From Micromonospora rubida (lineage in GTDB: Bacteria > Actinomycetota > Actinomycetes > Mycobacteriales > Micromonosporaceae): a stretch of DNA of 64,000 bases. Numbering within the stretch: position 1 is the first letter of the stretch; every line of letters starts with the position of its first letter. Positions 9,132-18,561 of this stretch are shown here, in pieces. The notes under the pieces are model-generated. The model made no database searches, was not told where the DNA came from, and was given only the letters and a program-made list of their open reading frames with translations. The translations under genes and the position numbers were made by a program. The DNA is taken from assembly GCF_009908295.1 (NCBI RefSeq), contig NZ_JAAALO010000011.1:1-64000 (forward strand). The letters are read 5' to 3'.

Positions 9132-9516
9132 GCTCGCCCCCGAACACCGCATCGTGAGCCTGCGCAATCATCTCGTCGAGCTTTGCCGGCGGGTGAACCA
9201 CCAGGCGTCTGCTGGCTGGTTCAGCCACGATGAACACGCGGTCGCCGGCGGCAAGGCCGCACCACTGACGGACCACCGCCGGCAGCCGGACGTGACCTTC
9301 CTTTGTCACCTTGAAGACGCCTTGCTGATCAGCAGACACCACAATCAGCCCACGGCGCTCCCTGATACTCAATCGCAGACCGGGAACCCACTGGAGCACC
9401 TTCATCGCCGACCGATCAGCGATTCGACCGTGCGCATTGAGCGTGACCAGGCCGTAAACAGCCACGCGACTGCGGGTGACGGCAAGGCTCGGAAGCGGTA
9501 GCGGTGGCCGCTTCAT
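9124..9516 (-). CDS. AbrB/MazE/SpoVT-like DNA-binding domain protein
   Basis: This 130-residue protein has a proline-rich N-terminus (PPLPLPSLAV) and two beta-rich repeats that each look like a swapped-hairpin AbrB element: one around GLVTLNAHGRIADRSAM and one around GVFKVTKEGHVRLPAVVRQW. The latter contains the typical L-P-x-x-V-R-x-x-x-G-L-x-x-G-D pattern. Such proteins occur in actinobacteria directly upstream of a tyrosine integrase, as here. The role in that pair is unknown; regulation or accessory DNA binding is likely. An upstream in-frame start would add up to 57 residues; I prefer Met at 9516. Confidence 0.68.
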   Translation of the reverse strand: MKRPPLPLPSLAVTRSRVAVYGLVTLNAHGRIADRSAMKVLQWVPGLRLSIRERRGLIVVSADQQGVFKVTKEGHVRLPAVVRQWCGLAAGDRVFIVAEPASRRLVVHPPAKLDEMIAQAHDAVFGGEHE

Positions 9517-10412
9517 CGCCGCGGCAGGTGAGCGAGGAACACCGCGTGCGCCGCTCGGCTGACCAGGCACAACAACAGCGGGGATGACCGATGAGCTGGC
9601 GCGCGACGTCGCAGCTCTCGCACCCAGCCTGCCACTACGAGCAGTGCTGGGCTCCGTCTTGGAGGGATTTTGGCGGTGGTCAAGCATACTTGACCACCGC
9701 TACGTCATACGTTGCACAGATAAAACATGCTTGTGTCCGAGGATCGACACGAACCGATACCCAACACGGGTTGCGCCTTATCGGCGCTATTCCACTCGCC
9801 TGAAAATCAGGCTACCTGAAGGGTCCCGGGCTGACCGCCCGGGATCCGGTCGGCACGAGAGGCTCCTCAGCGTGACGCGGCGAGAGATTCATCGTTCACC
9901 TTGGCCTGGCGCGGAATGGCTCAGTGAGCTGCGGAGGTCGTCGACTGCGGGCTTCAACCGCGCGCGCTCTTCATCGTCAGCGGCGATGGTCTCGAGTGAA
10001 GCTCATTTCCGCGCAGGCGGCCAGCTTCATGGGTTGATCAAAGGACTGGCGTCGGCGGATCTCGGCGACGGGCAACGCGATCATCTCCGTGTCAGCGTGG
10101 GATTGCTGGGCGGTGGCGGTGAGGATGGTCAGGACGGCGAGGGCGAGCATGGCCAGGGTGACGTGGCAGCAGGATCCGGTCGAAGCCAAGCGGATTGTCC
10201 GGATCCCACGGATCGCCGAGCCGGCGCTCGAGTTCATCGGCGCCGGGCCCGGCCTGGTGACCAGCAAGGATCGCTGACAATCGACTCACCCTTCGCAGAC
10301 GGCGTCGCGGCTTACTCGGCGAAGAGTCCGTGGGCGGGATATCGCGTTCCTATAGGTTCCCGCCGGCTGACGCTATAGGCGAGTTATAGAGAGGCCGCGC
10401 ACCGTCGCGGCC
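9517..10412. other. gene-poor decayed stretch
   Basis: No intact gene is seen over about 900 bases. It contains a perfect 8-bp stem-loop (9824-9831 with 9837-9844) and a transposase remnant at 10049-10192. The stretch is locally richer in A/T than its surroundings around 9690-9810, in keeping with foreign or decayed DNA. Confidence 0.6.
10049..10192 (-). pseudogene. C-terminal remnant of IS701-type transposase
   Basis: The minus-strand frame contains CCHVTLAMLALAVL followed after a short gap by MIALPVAEIRR. These are the conserved pieces near the C-terminus of IS701-family transposases (usually Y-x-H-x-T-L-A-M-L-A and L-x-P-L-x-x-x-E-I-R-R). The DDE catalytic core is missing and flanking frames are broken. 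No terminal inverted repeats were identified. Confidence 0.62.
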
Positions 10413-10958
10413 ATGGAGACCGCAGCCGGGGCTGTTCCACCTATCGCAGCGCGAGCGCCCGAGGTCGACGAGCGGGAATTCCGTCGGACGATGGGCCGGT
10501 TCTGCACCGGCGTAACCGTCGTCACCGCCCTTGACGAGGAGCCCGTCGGTTTCACCTGCCAGTCGTTCACGTCGCTGTCCCTCGACCCGCCACTGGTCAT
10601 GGTGTCCAGCTCGAACCGCGGCCGCAGCCTGCCGCGCATCGTGCGGGCCGGCTCGTTCGGGACCAACATCCTCAGCGCACGGCAGGAAGCGTTGGGGCGT
10701 CGCTTCGCGACCTCCCGGCCGGACAAGTTCGCCGGGGTGAGTTGGCAGGCGTCGCCGGTCACCGGCACACCGCGTATTAACGGCGCCCTCGCGTGGATCG
10801 ACTCGGTCGTCCGGGACGTGATACCGGGCGGCGACCATACGATCCTGATCGGCCAGGTAGTCGCGGTCCACCACACTCCCGACGCGGGCGAGCCGCTGCT
10901 CTTCTTCGACGGCGAGTTCTGCGATCTCGCGGCTGGGCAGCCAGGCCGAGGTCGGTGA
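10413..10958 (+). CDS. flavin reductase family (HpaC-like) protein
   Basis: This 181-residue protein fits the FMN-binding split-barrel flavin reductases that supply reduced flavin to a partner monooxygenase. Typical features are FRRTMGRFCTGVTVVTA near 24-40, GFTCQSFTSLSLDPPLVM near 48-65 and the domain end HTILIGQVVAVHH. No monooxygenase lies beside it, so its partner is elsewhere or lost. The start ATG at 10413 follows a gene-poor stretch. It converges with the NarL regulator gene, with only nine bases between the stops. Confidence 0.86.
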   Translation: METAAGAVPPIAARAPEVDEREFRRTMGRFCTGVTVVTALDEEPVGFTCQSFTSLSLDPPLVMVSSSNRGRSLPRIVRAGSFGTNILSARQEALGRRFATSRPDKFAGVSWQASPVTGTPRINGALAWIDSVVRDVIPGGDHTILIGQVVAVHHTPDAGEPLLFFDGEFCDLAAGQPGRGR

Positions 10959-10967
10959 CCCTGCGGC

Positions 10968-11615
10968 TCAGCTCCGCAGGTAGGCCAGCACCGCGAGCAC
11001 CCGCCGGTGGCCGTCCATCGCGGCCGGCAGGTCAAGTTTGCTGAAGATGTTGCCGATGTGCTTGTTGACCGCCGCGTCCGTGACGTGCAGCCGCTTGCCG
11101 ATGGTGTCGTTGGAGCGGCCCTCCGCCATCAGCGCGAGGACCTCGAGCTCGCGGGCGGTCAGCCGCTGCCTCGGATCCGGCCGCCGACTGATCAGCTGGC
11201 GGACCACCTCGGGATCGACGACCGTCTCCCCGGCCGAGACCTGTTCCACCGCAGCGTTGAACTCCACGACCGCGCCGACCCGGTCCTTCAGGAGGTAGCC
11301 GACGCCCTCGCCGTTGTCGGAATCCAGCAACTGTGCCGCGTACGACTGGTCTACGTACTGGCTGAGGACCAACACGGGCAGGCCGGGGTTGGACCGACGG
11401 AGCTGTACGGCGGCTCGCAGCCCGTCGTTGGCGTTGCCCGGCGGCATCCGGACGTCGGTGATGATGATGTCCGGGCGCCGGGCCTGGACGGCGTCGGCCA
11501 GCGCGTCGGCGTCCGCCACCGCGTCGATAACCTCGTGCCCAAATCGGCCGAGGATGCTCACCAGGCCCTCCCGAAAGAGAGCGGAGTCCTCGGCAAGTGT
11601 CACCCGAAGGGGCAT
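10968..11615 (-). CDS. NarL/LuxR-family response regulator
   Basis: This 215-residue regulator has a receiver domain with acidic E9/D10 and phospho-acceptor Asp54 (IIITDVRMPP), Lys in YLLKDRV and a C-terminal LuxR-type HTH (LTARELEVLALMAEGRSN and following). The start ATG at 11615 overlaps the kinase gene by 16 bases. The pair is divergent from an ATPase/permease operon, an arrangement common for antimicrobial-peptide or antibiotic exporters, which it probably controls. Confidence 0.92.
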   Translation of the reverse strand: MPLRVTLAEDSALFREGLVSILGRFGHEVIDAVADADALADAVQARRPDIIITDVRMPPGNANDGLRAAVQLRRSNPGLPVLVLSQYVDQSYAAQLLDSDNGEGVGYLLKDRVGAVVEFNAAVEQVSAGETVVDPEVVRQLISRRPDPRQRLTARELEVLALMAEGRSNDTIGKRLHVTDAAVNKHIGNIFSKLDLPAAMDGHRRVLAVLAYLRS

Positions 11616-12826
11616 GGAATCTCCATCAGTACGAGAGTCGGACCGCCCGGCGGGCTGGACACCCGCATGCGCCCATCCAGCACGGCCAGGCGGTCCGCGA
11701 GCCCAGTCAGCCCGGTCCCGGCGGAGGCATCCGCGCCGCCCACACCATTGTCCCTGACCTCCAAGACCAGAATGTCGGCGTGGTGCCGCCCGATCAGCTC
11801 GACCCGATCGGCCCGGCTGTGCTTGGCCACATTGGCCAGCGCCTCGGTGACGGCATAGTAAGCAGCGGTTTCGACAGGCTGCGGCAGCCGTCCGGCGAGC
11901 CGCAGGTCGAGCGAGACCGGCACCGAGAACCGGCTGGCCACCTCCTCGAGCGCGGCTACCAGCCCGTTGTCGGCGAGCACCTGCGGGTTCAGCCCGCGGA
12001 CCAAGTGGCGCAGGTCGGCCAACGCCAGGGCGAGCTGCTCCTGCGCCGACCCGATCTCGCGGTGGAGCGAGGAGTTCTCGGGCACGTCCAGGGTCATCAG
12101 GCCCAGCATCACGCTGAGCGAGACGAGCCGCTGCTGAGCGCCGTCGTGCAGGTCGCGCTCGATGCGCGCCCGCTCGGCCTCGAACGCGTCGAGCAGCCGC
12201 GCTCGTGACTCGGTGATCTCTTTCAGGTTCGGGTCGACTTCGTCGTCCCGAGGCGCGAGGACAATCCGGCACAGTGTCGCGCGGGCACCCGCCCAGGCGG
12301 TCAACGAATAGGGTGCGGCGAGCAGCAGCAGTACGCCCAGCACGGCCCAGGGCCAGGCGTACGGATCGTCGATCGGCGCGCCGATGCACAGTGCCGGCAC
12401 CACAAAGGCCAAGCCGAGTACGGCGACGTCGACCCACCAGAGCGCGGTCAGCGAGATCACCATCAGGATCAGTTCGCGCCAGGTCGCCGACTCCTTCAGC
12501 CGGGTACGCAACCATGCGCGCAGCCCCGACTCCTCCGGTGGCCGGTGCGGATCCTGGATTCCGTCCAGGTCCACCAGCCGCAGCCGCTGCCGCTCCAGGC
12601 GCGCGAAGGGCAGTCCCATCAGCGCGGCGGCCAACAACAGCACGACCCCGACGATCACGACGACGGTGAGAATGCCGACGGTGACCACCGCGACGAACAG
12701 GCACATCGTGAGGGCGCCGGCGAGTACGCCCGAGAGCAGGTAGAGCAGGGCTCGCCAGGGCCAGGCCGAGGCAAGGAATCCGACTGGATGCAGGGCCATC
12801 GCCTGCCAGGCGGTCCGGCTTCGCAT
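11600..12826 (-). CDS. NarL-type sensor histidine kinase (HisKA_3)
   Basis: This 408-residue kinase starts at the ATG after a purine-rich ribosome site; a longer frame upstream would cross the divergent promoter. Membrane segments lie near 24-72 and 118-186, and there is no large extracytoplasmic domain. The HisKA_3 motif ERARIERDLHDGAQQRL places the phosphorylated His at 227. An HATPase domain with DNGVGG and GTGLTGLADRL follows. Such intramembrane-sensing kinases often read the state of a neighbouring ABC exporter. Confidence 0.9.
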   Translation of the reverse strand: MRSRTAWQAMALHPVGFLASAWPWRALLYLLSGVLAGALTMCLFVAVVTVGILTVVVIVGVVLLLAAALMGLPFARLERQRLRLVDLDGIQDPHRPPEESGLRAWLRTRLKESATWRELILMVISLTALWWVDVAVLGLAFVVPALCIGAPIDDPYAWPWAVLGVLLLLAAPYSLTAWAGARATLCRIVLAPRDDEVDPNLKEITESRARLLDAFEAERARIERDLHDGAQQRLVSLSVMLGLMTLDVPENSSLHREIGSAQEQLALALADLRHLVRGLNPQVLADNGLVAALEEVASRFSVPVSLDLRLAGRLPQPVETAAYYAVTEALANVAKHSRADRVELIGRHHADILVLEVRDNGVGGADASAGTGLTGLADRLAVLDGRMRVSSPPGGPTLVLMEIPCPFG

Positions 12827-12954
12827 CTCGCCGCCTCTTCGCACCCCGCCATGGTAGGCCAATGACCGATCCTGGCGCGGTAGTGCGGGCTCTACCAAAA
12901 AGACTATTTCCTGGATCAGTGCATGCCACACAGTCCATACGATCGAATCAAGGC

Positions 12955-13719
12955 ATGACTGCGACAAAACATTCGTCTGTGACGACGGCGGTCGAGCTTC
13001 GTGCCGTGCACAAGGTCTATCAGCGAGGCACCCAGGAGGTTCAGGCGCTGGACGGCGTGTCCATCGGCTTCCCGACGGGCACCTTCACCGCGATCATGGG
13101 CCCCTCCGGCTCCGGTAAGTCCACGCTCCTGCAGTGTGCTGCCGGCTTGGACGAGCCCAGCGCGGGGCAGATCTTCGTCGCCGGGGCGGACATCAGCGGG
13201 ATGGACGAGCGTCAGAGAACAGCACTACGGCGGGACCGGATCGGCTTTGTGTTCCAGGCCTTCAACCTGGTGGCGTCTCTGACCGCGGCGCAGAACGTGG
13301 AGCTGCCGCTGCGCTTCGCCGGCCGCCGCCCCGACCGTGCCGAAGTGACACGGGCCCTGTCCGCGGTCGGCCTCGGCGAACGCACCGGGCACCGGCCGAG
13401 CGAGCTCTCCGGCGGTCAGCAGCAGCGGGTCGCACTGGCTCGCGCGCTGATCACCCGGCCCGACGTGCTGGTCGCCGATGAGCCGACCGGCGCGCTCGAC
13501 ACCAAGACCTCGCGCGAGGTGTTGTCGCTGCTGCGACTGCTGGTCGACCAGCAGTCGCAGACCACCCTCATGGTCACCCACGATCCCGTCGCCGCTTCGT
13601 ACGCCGACGTGGTTATCTTCCTCAAGGACGGCCGGATCGCCGACCGCCTGGAGCTCGATCCGACCGACGGGTCGAAGCCCAGCCGGATCGCCGCCCAGAT
13701 GGCTCGGCTGGAGGCATGA
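12955..13719 (+). CDS. ABC transporter ATPase (FtsE/MacB type)
   Basis: This 254-residue nucleotide-binding subunit starts at the ATG that leaves a 128-base gap to the divergent kinase gene. Walker A (GPSGSGKST) is at 49-57, signature LSGGQQQRVALARAL at about 143-157, Walker B ending in DEPTGALD shortly after, and H-loop VTHD. The permease gene starts inside its stop codon (ATGA), so the two are coupled. With the regulator pair on the other strand it forms a classical resistance-type export module. Confidence 0.93.
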   Translation: MTATKHSSVTTAVELRAVHKVYQRGTQEVQALDGVSIGFPTGTFTAIMGPSGSGKSTLLQCAAGLDEPSAGQIFVAGADISGMDERQRTALRRDRIGFVFQAFNLVASLTAAQNVELPLRFAGRRPDRAEVTRALSAVGLGERTGHRPSELSGGQQQRVALARALITRPDVLVADEPTGALDTKTSREVLSLLRLLVDQQSQTTLMVTHDPVAASYADVVIFLKDGRIADRLELDPTDGSKPSRIAAQMARLEA

Positions 13720-16103
13720 TGCTGGCCGCAGCCAACATTCGCGAACACTGGCGGGCTTTCCTCGCCACCTTCCTCGCCGTCGTCGTCGGCGTCGGCCTGA
13801 TCGCCGTCACCTTCATCCTCTACGACTCGGGCCGGCCGCGGCCCCAGCCCCGAGTGGCCGACGCCCCGGTTCTGGTGGTGTCGAACCAGGCGGTGGACCA
13901 GACCGGTGCTGTCCGGGACCGCGTGCCGTGGAGCGAGAGCGAAGCCGCTGACCTGGTCCGGCAGTTCGACGGGATCGACGGCGTCGAGGCGACGATCATC
14001 GACCGCAACTTCTATGCGCAGGCCTTCGCCAACGACGAGCCAGTGGCCGACGAGGCCGCGATGGAGGCCGGACACGGCTGGTCCAGCGCCCGGCTGGCGA
14101 CGTACCGGCTGACCGCTGGCCGAGCGCCGCAGGCAGACAACGAGGTGGTGGTCGGCACTGATCTCGGAGTGCCCGCCGGATCTGCTCTCCCGATCGGCCT
14201 CACGGACGGCATGCACACCTACACGGTGAGCGGGACGACCGATGGCCACGGCTTCTACTTCACCGACGCCGAGGCCGCCCGACGGGACACCGGGGTAACC
14301 ACGATCGGGCTGCTGGTGCCGCGAGGATCCCCCGTCTCAGACATCGCCGACCGGGCCGGCAGCATTGTCGGCGACGCCGGCTCCGCGCTGACCGGTGACG
14401 CCCGAGGTGTCGTGGAGCCCGGCTACATCACGCACAAACGGTTCCTGGGCGCTCAGTTGATCGGCGCGATGGCGGTCATGGCCCTGTTCACCACGATCTT
14501 CGTGGTCGCCGCCACCCTGGCCCTCGCCACGACGCAGCGCCGCCGCGAGATCGGGCTGCTGCGAACGATCGGCGCCGACCCGCGCCAGATCCGCCGCATG
14601 GTGCTAGGTGAGGCGGCCATCGTCGGTCTGCTCGGCTCGGTGGTCGGCTGTCTGGCCGGCATATTCGCCGCGCCCGCCATGCTGGCGTCACTCGATCGGC
14701 TCGACGTCACGCCGCCCGACTCCCGGATCATCATCTCGGCGTGGCCGTTGCTGGCCTCCACCGCGGTCGGCACCGGGGTGGCTGTGCTGGGCGCATGGGT
14801 GGCCAGCCGCTCGGCCGCCCGGGTGGCACCGATCGAGGCACTGCTCGACGCCGCGACGGAGCAGCGTCCGATGAGCAGGGGCCGCTGGATCGCCGGGCTG
14901 GCCATCCTCGGACTTGGTGTGGTGCTGGCCTTCATGACCGCGGTCGGTGATGCGGACGGCCGCCTCAACCTGGCGATTGGTACATCGGTGTGTCTGATCG
15001 CCGCCGCAGCGCTGCTGGCGCCGATCGTCATCAGGCCGGTGGTACGCCTGGCGACGGCGCCGTTCGCCCGCCGGTCGTCCGGCGCGGGCGCGATGCTTGT
15101 CCGGGCCGAGCTGCTCAACGCGACCCGGCGAGCCGCCTCCACGGCCGCCCCGGTCATCGTCGCGGTCGGCTTCGCCGTCCTGATAAGTGGGCTGGTCGAC
15201 ACCATGCGGATGGCCTACCCCGCCGAGACCACCAAGCAACTGGCCGGGCAGGTGCTCATCGACCCCGGCAACGCGCCCGGTCTGAGTGACGCGGCAGTCA
15301 CGCAGAACCCGGTCGGCCGGGCCGCCCTGCCGACCCGCCTGTTCGTAGCCCGGCCGGACGCTGGCGACACCGTGATCGACGGGGTCGGATCGCGAGACCC
15401 TCGCTGGTCGCGGCCGGGCGAGGCGGTCCTGGACACAACCATGGCGAAGTTCCTGAAGGTCCAGGCTGGCGCGACGGTCACCGTACGGTTCGCCGACGGC
15501 CTCATCACCCCGTTGCGGGTCGCTCAGGTGCTGCCGCCCGACCAGGCTCGTGGTTCGTTCGTACTCTCCCGGGACACGGTACGTGAGCATGACCCTACGG
15601 CCCTGACCGACAATATCTTCATGGCCGCCGACCAGGCGCCGGCTCACCTCAGCGCGGGAGCCCGGTTGCAGAACGCCGAGCAGTTCGCGCTGGAGGAGTA
15701 CAACACCGACGCGAAACTGACGGACAACCTGGCCATGATGCTCACGGTGGTCGCGGTCGGCTACAGCGGCCTGGCAGTAGCCAACAGCATGGCTATGGCG
15801 GGATACGGGCGACGCACCGACTTCGCGGTGATGAAGTCAGCCGGCGGCACCCGGCGGCAGCTGCTCGACCTCGCCGTCAGCGAGACCGGGCTGCTGGTGC
15901 TCATCGGCTCGGTGCTGGGTCTGCTCGCCACCCTGCCAGCGCTGGCCGGCGTCGCCTCGGGCCTGAGCGCTGAGACAGGGACCCAGGTAACTGTGCACCT
16001 CAACGGGGGCACCCTTACCTGGGCCGTCCTCGGCAGCCTGGTTATGGCGACGGCCGCGAGCGCCTTCGTGACCTGGAACGTGATGCGCCCGCGCAATAGG
16101 TAA
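13716..16103 (+). CDS. FtsX-family ABC transporter permease, two-domain
   Basis: This 795-residue permease has an N-terminal helix (about 15-35), a large outer domain, then two FtsX core units (helices around 245-380 and 670-795) with inner helices near 395-500. The motif RRREIGLLRTIGADPRQIRR marks the first unit, and YGRRTDFAVMKSAGGTRRQL the second. Duplicated FtsX permeases with one ATPase are typical of BceAB/MacB-like peptide-antibiotic resistance and of some lipid exporters. The substrate is unknown. A stem-loop follows 17 bases after the stop. Confidence 0.9.
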   Translation: MMLAAANIREHWRAFLATFLAVVVGVGLIAVTFILYDSGRPRPQPRVADAPVLVVSNQAVDQTGAVRDRVPWSESEAADLVRQFDGIDGVEATIIDRNFYAQAFANDEPVADEAAMEAGHGWSSARLATYRLTAGRAPQADNEVVVGTDLGVPAGSALPIGLTDGMHTYTVSGTTDGHGFYFTDAEAARRDTGVTTIGLLVPRGSPVSDIADRAGSIVGDAGSALTGDARGVVEPGYITHKRFLGAQLIGAMAVMALFTTIFVVAATLALATTQRRREIGLLRTIGADPRQIRRMVLGEAAIVGLLGSVVGCLAGIFAAPAMLASLDRLDVTPPDSRIIISAWPLLASTAVGTGVAVLGAWVASRSAARVAPIEALLDAATEQRPMSRGRWIAGLAILGLGVVLAFMTAVGDADGRLNLAIGTSVCLIAAAALLAPIVIRPVVRLATAPFARRSSGAGAMLVRAELLNATRRAASTAAPVIVAVGFAVLISGLVDTMRMAYPAETTKQLAGQVLIDPGNAPGLSDAAVTQNPVGRAALPTRLFVARPDAGDTVIDGVGSRDPRWSRPGEAVLDTTMAKFLKVQAGATVTVRFADGLITPLRVAQVLPPDQARGSFVLSRDTVREHDPTALTDNIFMAADQAPAHLSAGARLQNAEQFALEEYNTDAKLTDNLAMMLTVVAVGYSGLAVANSMAMAGYGRRTDFAVMKSAGGTRRQLLDLAVSETGLLVLIGSVLGLLATLPALAGVASGLSAETGTQVTVHLNGGTLTWAVLGSLVMATAASAFVTWNVMRPRNR

Positions 16104-16119
16104 GCGAGGCCCTTCTGCT

Positions 16120-16162
16120 GGAGCCCGAGGGATGCGCACCCCCGTCGCCGCCCTCGGGCTCC
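16120..16162 (+). terminator. terminator after the FtsX permease
   Basis: Twelve perfectly paired bases (16120-16131 with 16151-16162) close a 19-base loop, 17 bases past the permease stop. It separates the export operon from the thioesterase fragment downstream. Confidence 0.75.
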
Positions 16163-16258
16163 TTCGTGCGCAACCGCCTCTCGACCCGGGCAACCTATAG
16201 AAACGATGTAGCAACTACCGGTCTACTCGGCCTCGCCCAGACACGGGAAGGCGAAAAT

Positions 16259-16942
16259 ATGATCACCGGCAGATCGCGATCTTCCGACCGATGGCTGCGG
16301 TCGTCGCCCGGCCCGGCGGTTCCTGCGCGTCGCCTGGTTTGTCTGCCGCATGCAGGCGGGACAGCTCAGGCCTACCGCACCTGGCAGGACGGCGTGCCAG
16401 ACGACACCGGCGTCTACGCGGTGCAGTATCCCGGCCGGCAGGACCGGCTCCGGGAGCCACCGGCGACCTCCATCGAGCAGTTGGCCGGGCCAATCGCCGA
16501 CGCGCTCGACCCGCTCACCGGATCGCCGATGGTCCTGTTCGGACACAGCCTGGGTGCGATCGTCGCGTACGAGGTGACACTGGAACTCGAGCGACGGCAT
16601 GGTCCCGTGATCGACCTGCTGATCGTCTCCGGTTCCCGCGCCCCTCACGAACGGGAGACCGACGACAAGCACCTGCTCTCCGACCGTGAGCTGGCAGCCG
16701 AGATCGAGCGAGTTGACGAATCGTTCGGCGAGTTGGCCCAGGATCCCGAGCTGCTCGGCCTGCTGGTCGTGACACACGAGATCCGTGGCCGGCTCCTTCC
16801 CCCGGACCTGGCCGACCTGGCTCAGGGCATACGCCAGACGGTGGCGCGTGAGCTACTCCCACTTCGGTGGAGAGAGGACTCCACCAAGTTCGGGCGGGGA
16901 TGCCGACACACGGCCGACATCGGCACCACGCCAGGCGAGTAA
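16259..16942 (+). pseudogene. truncated type II thioesterase (GrsT-like)
   Basis: Type II thioesterases clear stalled acyl groups from polyketide and peptide synthetases. The start at 16259 follows GGGAAGGCG. Residues 25-175 match the family: LVCLPHAGGTAQAYRTW, YPGRQDRLREPP and the nucleophile elbow GHSLG with Ser97. After about residue 178 (VVTHEIRG) similarity ends, and the remaining 50 residues are unrelated. The catalytic Asp and His of the missing C-terminal third are absent, so the 227-residue product should be inactive. No synthetase genes are nearby: this is a leftover of a lost or moved biosynthetic cluster. Confidence 0.75.
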
Positions 16943-17060
16943 TAGCTTCGACCCCTCCTCCGCGCCGACGGGTGCGGTGAGTGGCCGAGTCCAACAAACC
17001 ACTACATCGTTGTCCATCCATACCGAGGGCTGACCGTAAGCCTCGGTGTGGGAGGTCCTG

Positions 17061-18539
17061 ATGCAGTACGCGCCGGAACTCGACGGCCCTGACCTGCTCG
17101 GCTGGTGGATGCGGCAGCCGCCCCGGCGGGGCCGCCCCCGGACGCGGTACCAGGCAACATCAAAGCCGCTGGGTATCCCGTTCGCGTTCTACGGCCGGAT
17201 GTCGACGCGGGAGTTCCAGGACCGGTTGTCGTCGGCGCGGTGGCAACGCGACTTCGCCGAGGACGTGATCGACGGCCGGGGCGTAATCGTCGCCGAGTTC
17301 TTCGACGTCGGCGAGTCCCGTCAGGTGCCCTGGACGCGTCGCCCGCAAGCCGCACGACTACTGGCAGCTCTCGCGGACCCTGGCCGGGGGTTCGACGCGG
17401 TGGTCGTGGGAGAGTTCGAGCGAGCGTTCTACGGCAACCAGTTCCGCGACCTCGCGCCGCTGTTCAACCTGTACGGCGTGCAGCTGTGGCTGCCCGAACT
17501 CAACGGACCGGTCGACGCCAGCAACGAGTTCCACCTGTCGCTGCTGGCCCTGCTCGGTGTGCACTCGAAACGAGAGGTCCAGCGCTCGCGGTTTCGGGCC
17601 AAGGCGGCGATGCGCGCCCAGGTGGTCGAGCAAGGCCGTCATCTCGGCGGCCGCCCGCCCTACGGGTACCGGCTGGTCGCGGCAGGACCGCACCCGAACC
17701 GGGCCCACGCCAGGTGGGGACGCATGGCTCACCGGCTGGAACCTGACCCGTCCACCGCACCGCATGTGCAGTGGATGTTCGCCCAGCGCCTCGCCGGCCG
17801 CAGCGTCGCCGGAATCGCCCGCGACCTCAACGATCGGCACGTGCCCTGCCCGTCCCGCGTCGATCCCGGCCGCAACCCGCACCGCAGCGGCACGGGATGG
17901 ACGCTACGCACGGTGGCGGCGATCCTCGCCAACCCTCGCTACACCGGCCGGCAGGTCTGGAACCGGCAGCACACCGACCGCGGCCCACTCGACGCCGCCG
18001 ATGATCTCCTCGGCCAGTCGGAGGCACGCCGCTGGAACCTGATGCAGCAATGGGTGATTTCCCGGGACATCGCGCATCCGCCGCTGGTCAGCGAGCACGA
18101 CTTCGTCGCCGCCCAACAGGCCAACGCCCTGCCCGCACCGGCCGACGGCGCGAGCGGGCGCTACCTGCTCACCGGGCTGATCCGCTGCCAGGAATGCGGA
18201 CGGATCCTCGACGCCCACTGGGTCAACAAGCACGCCGCCTACCGCTGCCGCCACGGCCACCGCACCGCAGCAACAGGTGACGCGCCCCGGCCGCGCAACG
18301 TCTACATCCACGAAGCCAAAGCGATCACACAACTCGCCGAATGGATCGGCATCCCGGCCGCCGACCCCCACACGGTCACCGACGCGCTACTCGAACACGA
18401 GCTCCACGTCACCTGCGCGATCGGCGGGACACTGACCATCACAAAGATCTCCGAGGCGGCCACCGCGCATCGACTACCCGCGATCCCGCACCAGCGCAGG
18501 ACAGCAGAAACCCCCACCGAGACGCTTCATCTACCGTGA
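17061..18539 (+). CDS. large serine recombinase
   Basis: This 492-residue site-specific recombinase starts at ATG 17061, seven bases after a GGGAGG ribosome site. The resolvase catalytic domain begins around FAFYGRMSTREF with nucleophile Ser48. The recombinase domain (about 195-330) includes GGRPPYGYRL and LANPRYTGRQVWNR. A zinc ribbon with CQECG and a CRHGH partner (about 376-400) follows; the coiled-coil end is short. Large serine integrases insert phages and integrative elements. It ends 22 bases before the 3' end of tRNA-Leu, so it may be the integrase of an element recombining at that tRNA. The N-terminal 35 residues ahead of the catalytic domain are unusual. Confidence 0.88.
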   Translation: MQYAPELDGPDLLGWWMRQPPRRGRPRTRYQATSKPLGIPFAFYGRMSTREFQDRLSSARWQRDFAEDVIDGRGVIVAEFFDVGESRQVPWTRRPQAARLLAALADPGRGFDAVVVGEFERAFYGNQFRDLAPLFNLYGVQLWLPELNGPVDASNEFHLSLLALLGVHSKREVQRSRFRAKAAMRAQVVEQGRHLGGRPPYGYRLVAAGPHPNRAHARWGRMAHRLEPDPSTAPHVQWMFAQRLAGRSVAGIARDLNDRHVPCPSRVDPGRNPHRSGTGWTLRTVAAILANPRYTGRQVWNRQHTDRGPLDAADDLLGQSEARRWNLMQQWVISRDIAHPPLVSEHDFVAAQQANALPAPADGASGRYLLTGLIRCQECGRILDAHWVNKHAAYRCRHGHRTAATGDAPRPRNVYIHEAKAITQLAEWIGIPAADPHTVTDALLEHELHVTCAIGGTLTITKISEAATAHRLPAIPHQRRTAETPTETLHLP

Positions 18540-18561
18540 AGACCACCCGTGGGGGTTAACG

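Noticed and set aside
16202-17012. A 10-bp inverted match (AACGATGTAG and CTACATCGTT) around the thioesterase relic
   Set aside because: It is short enough to occur by chance and does not extend, so I do not call it a transposon or attachment end.
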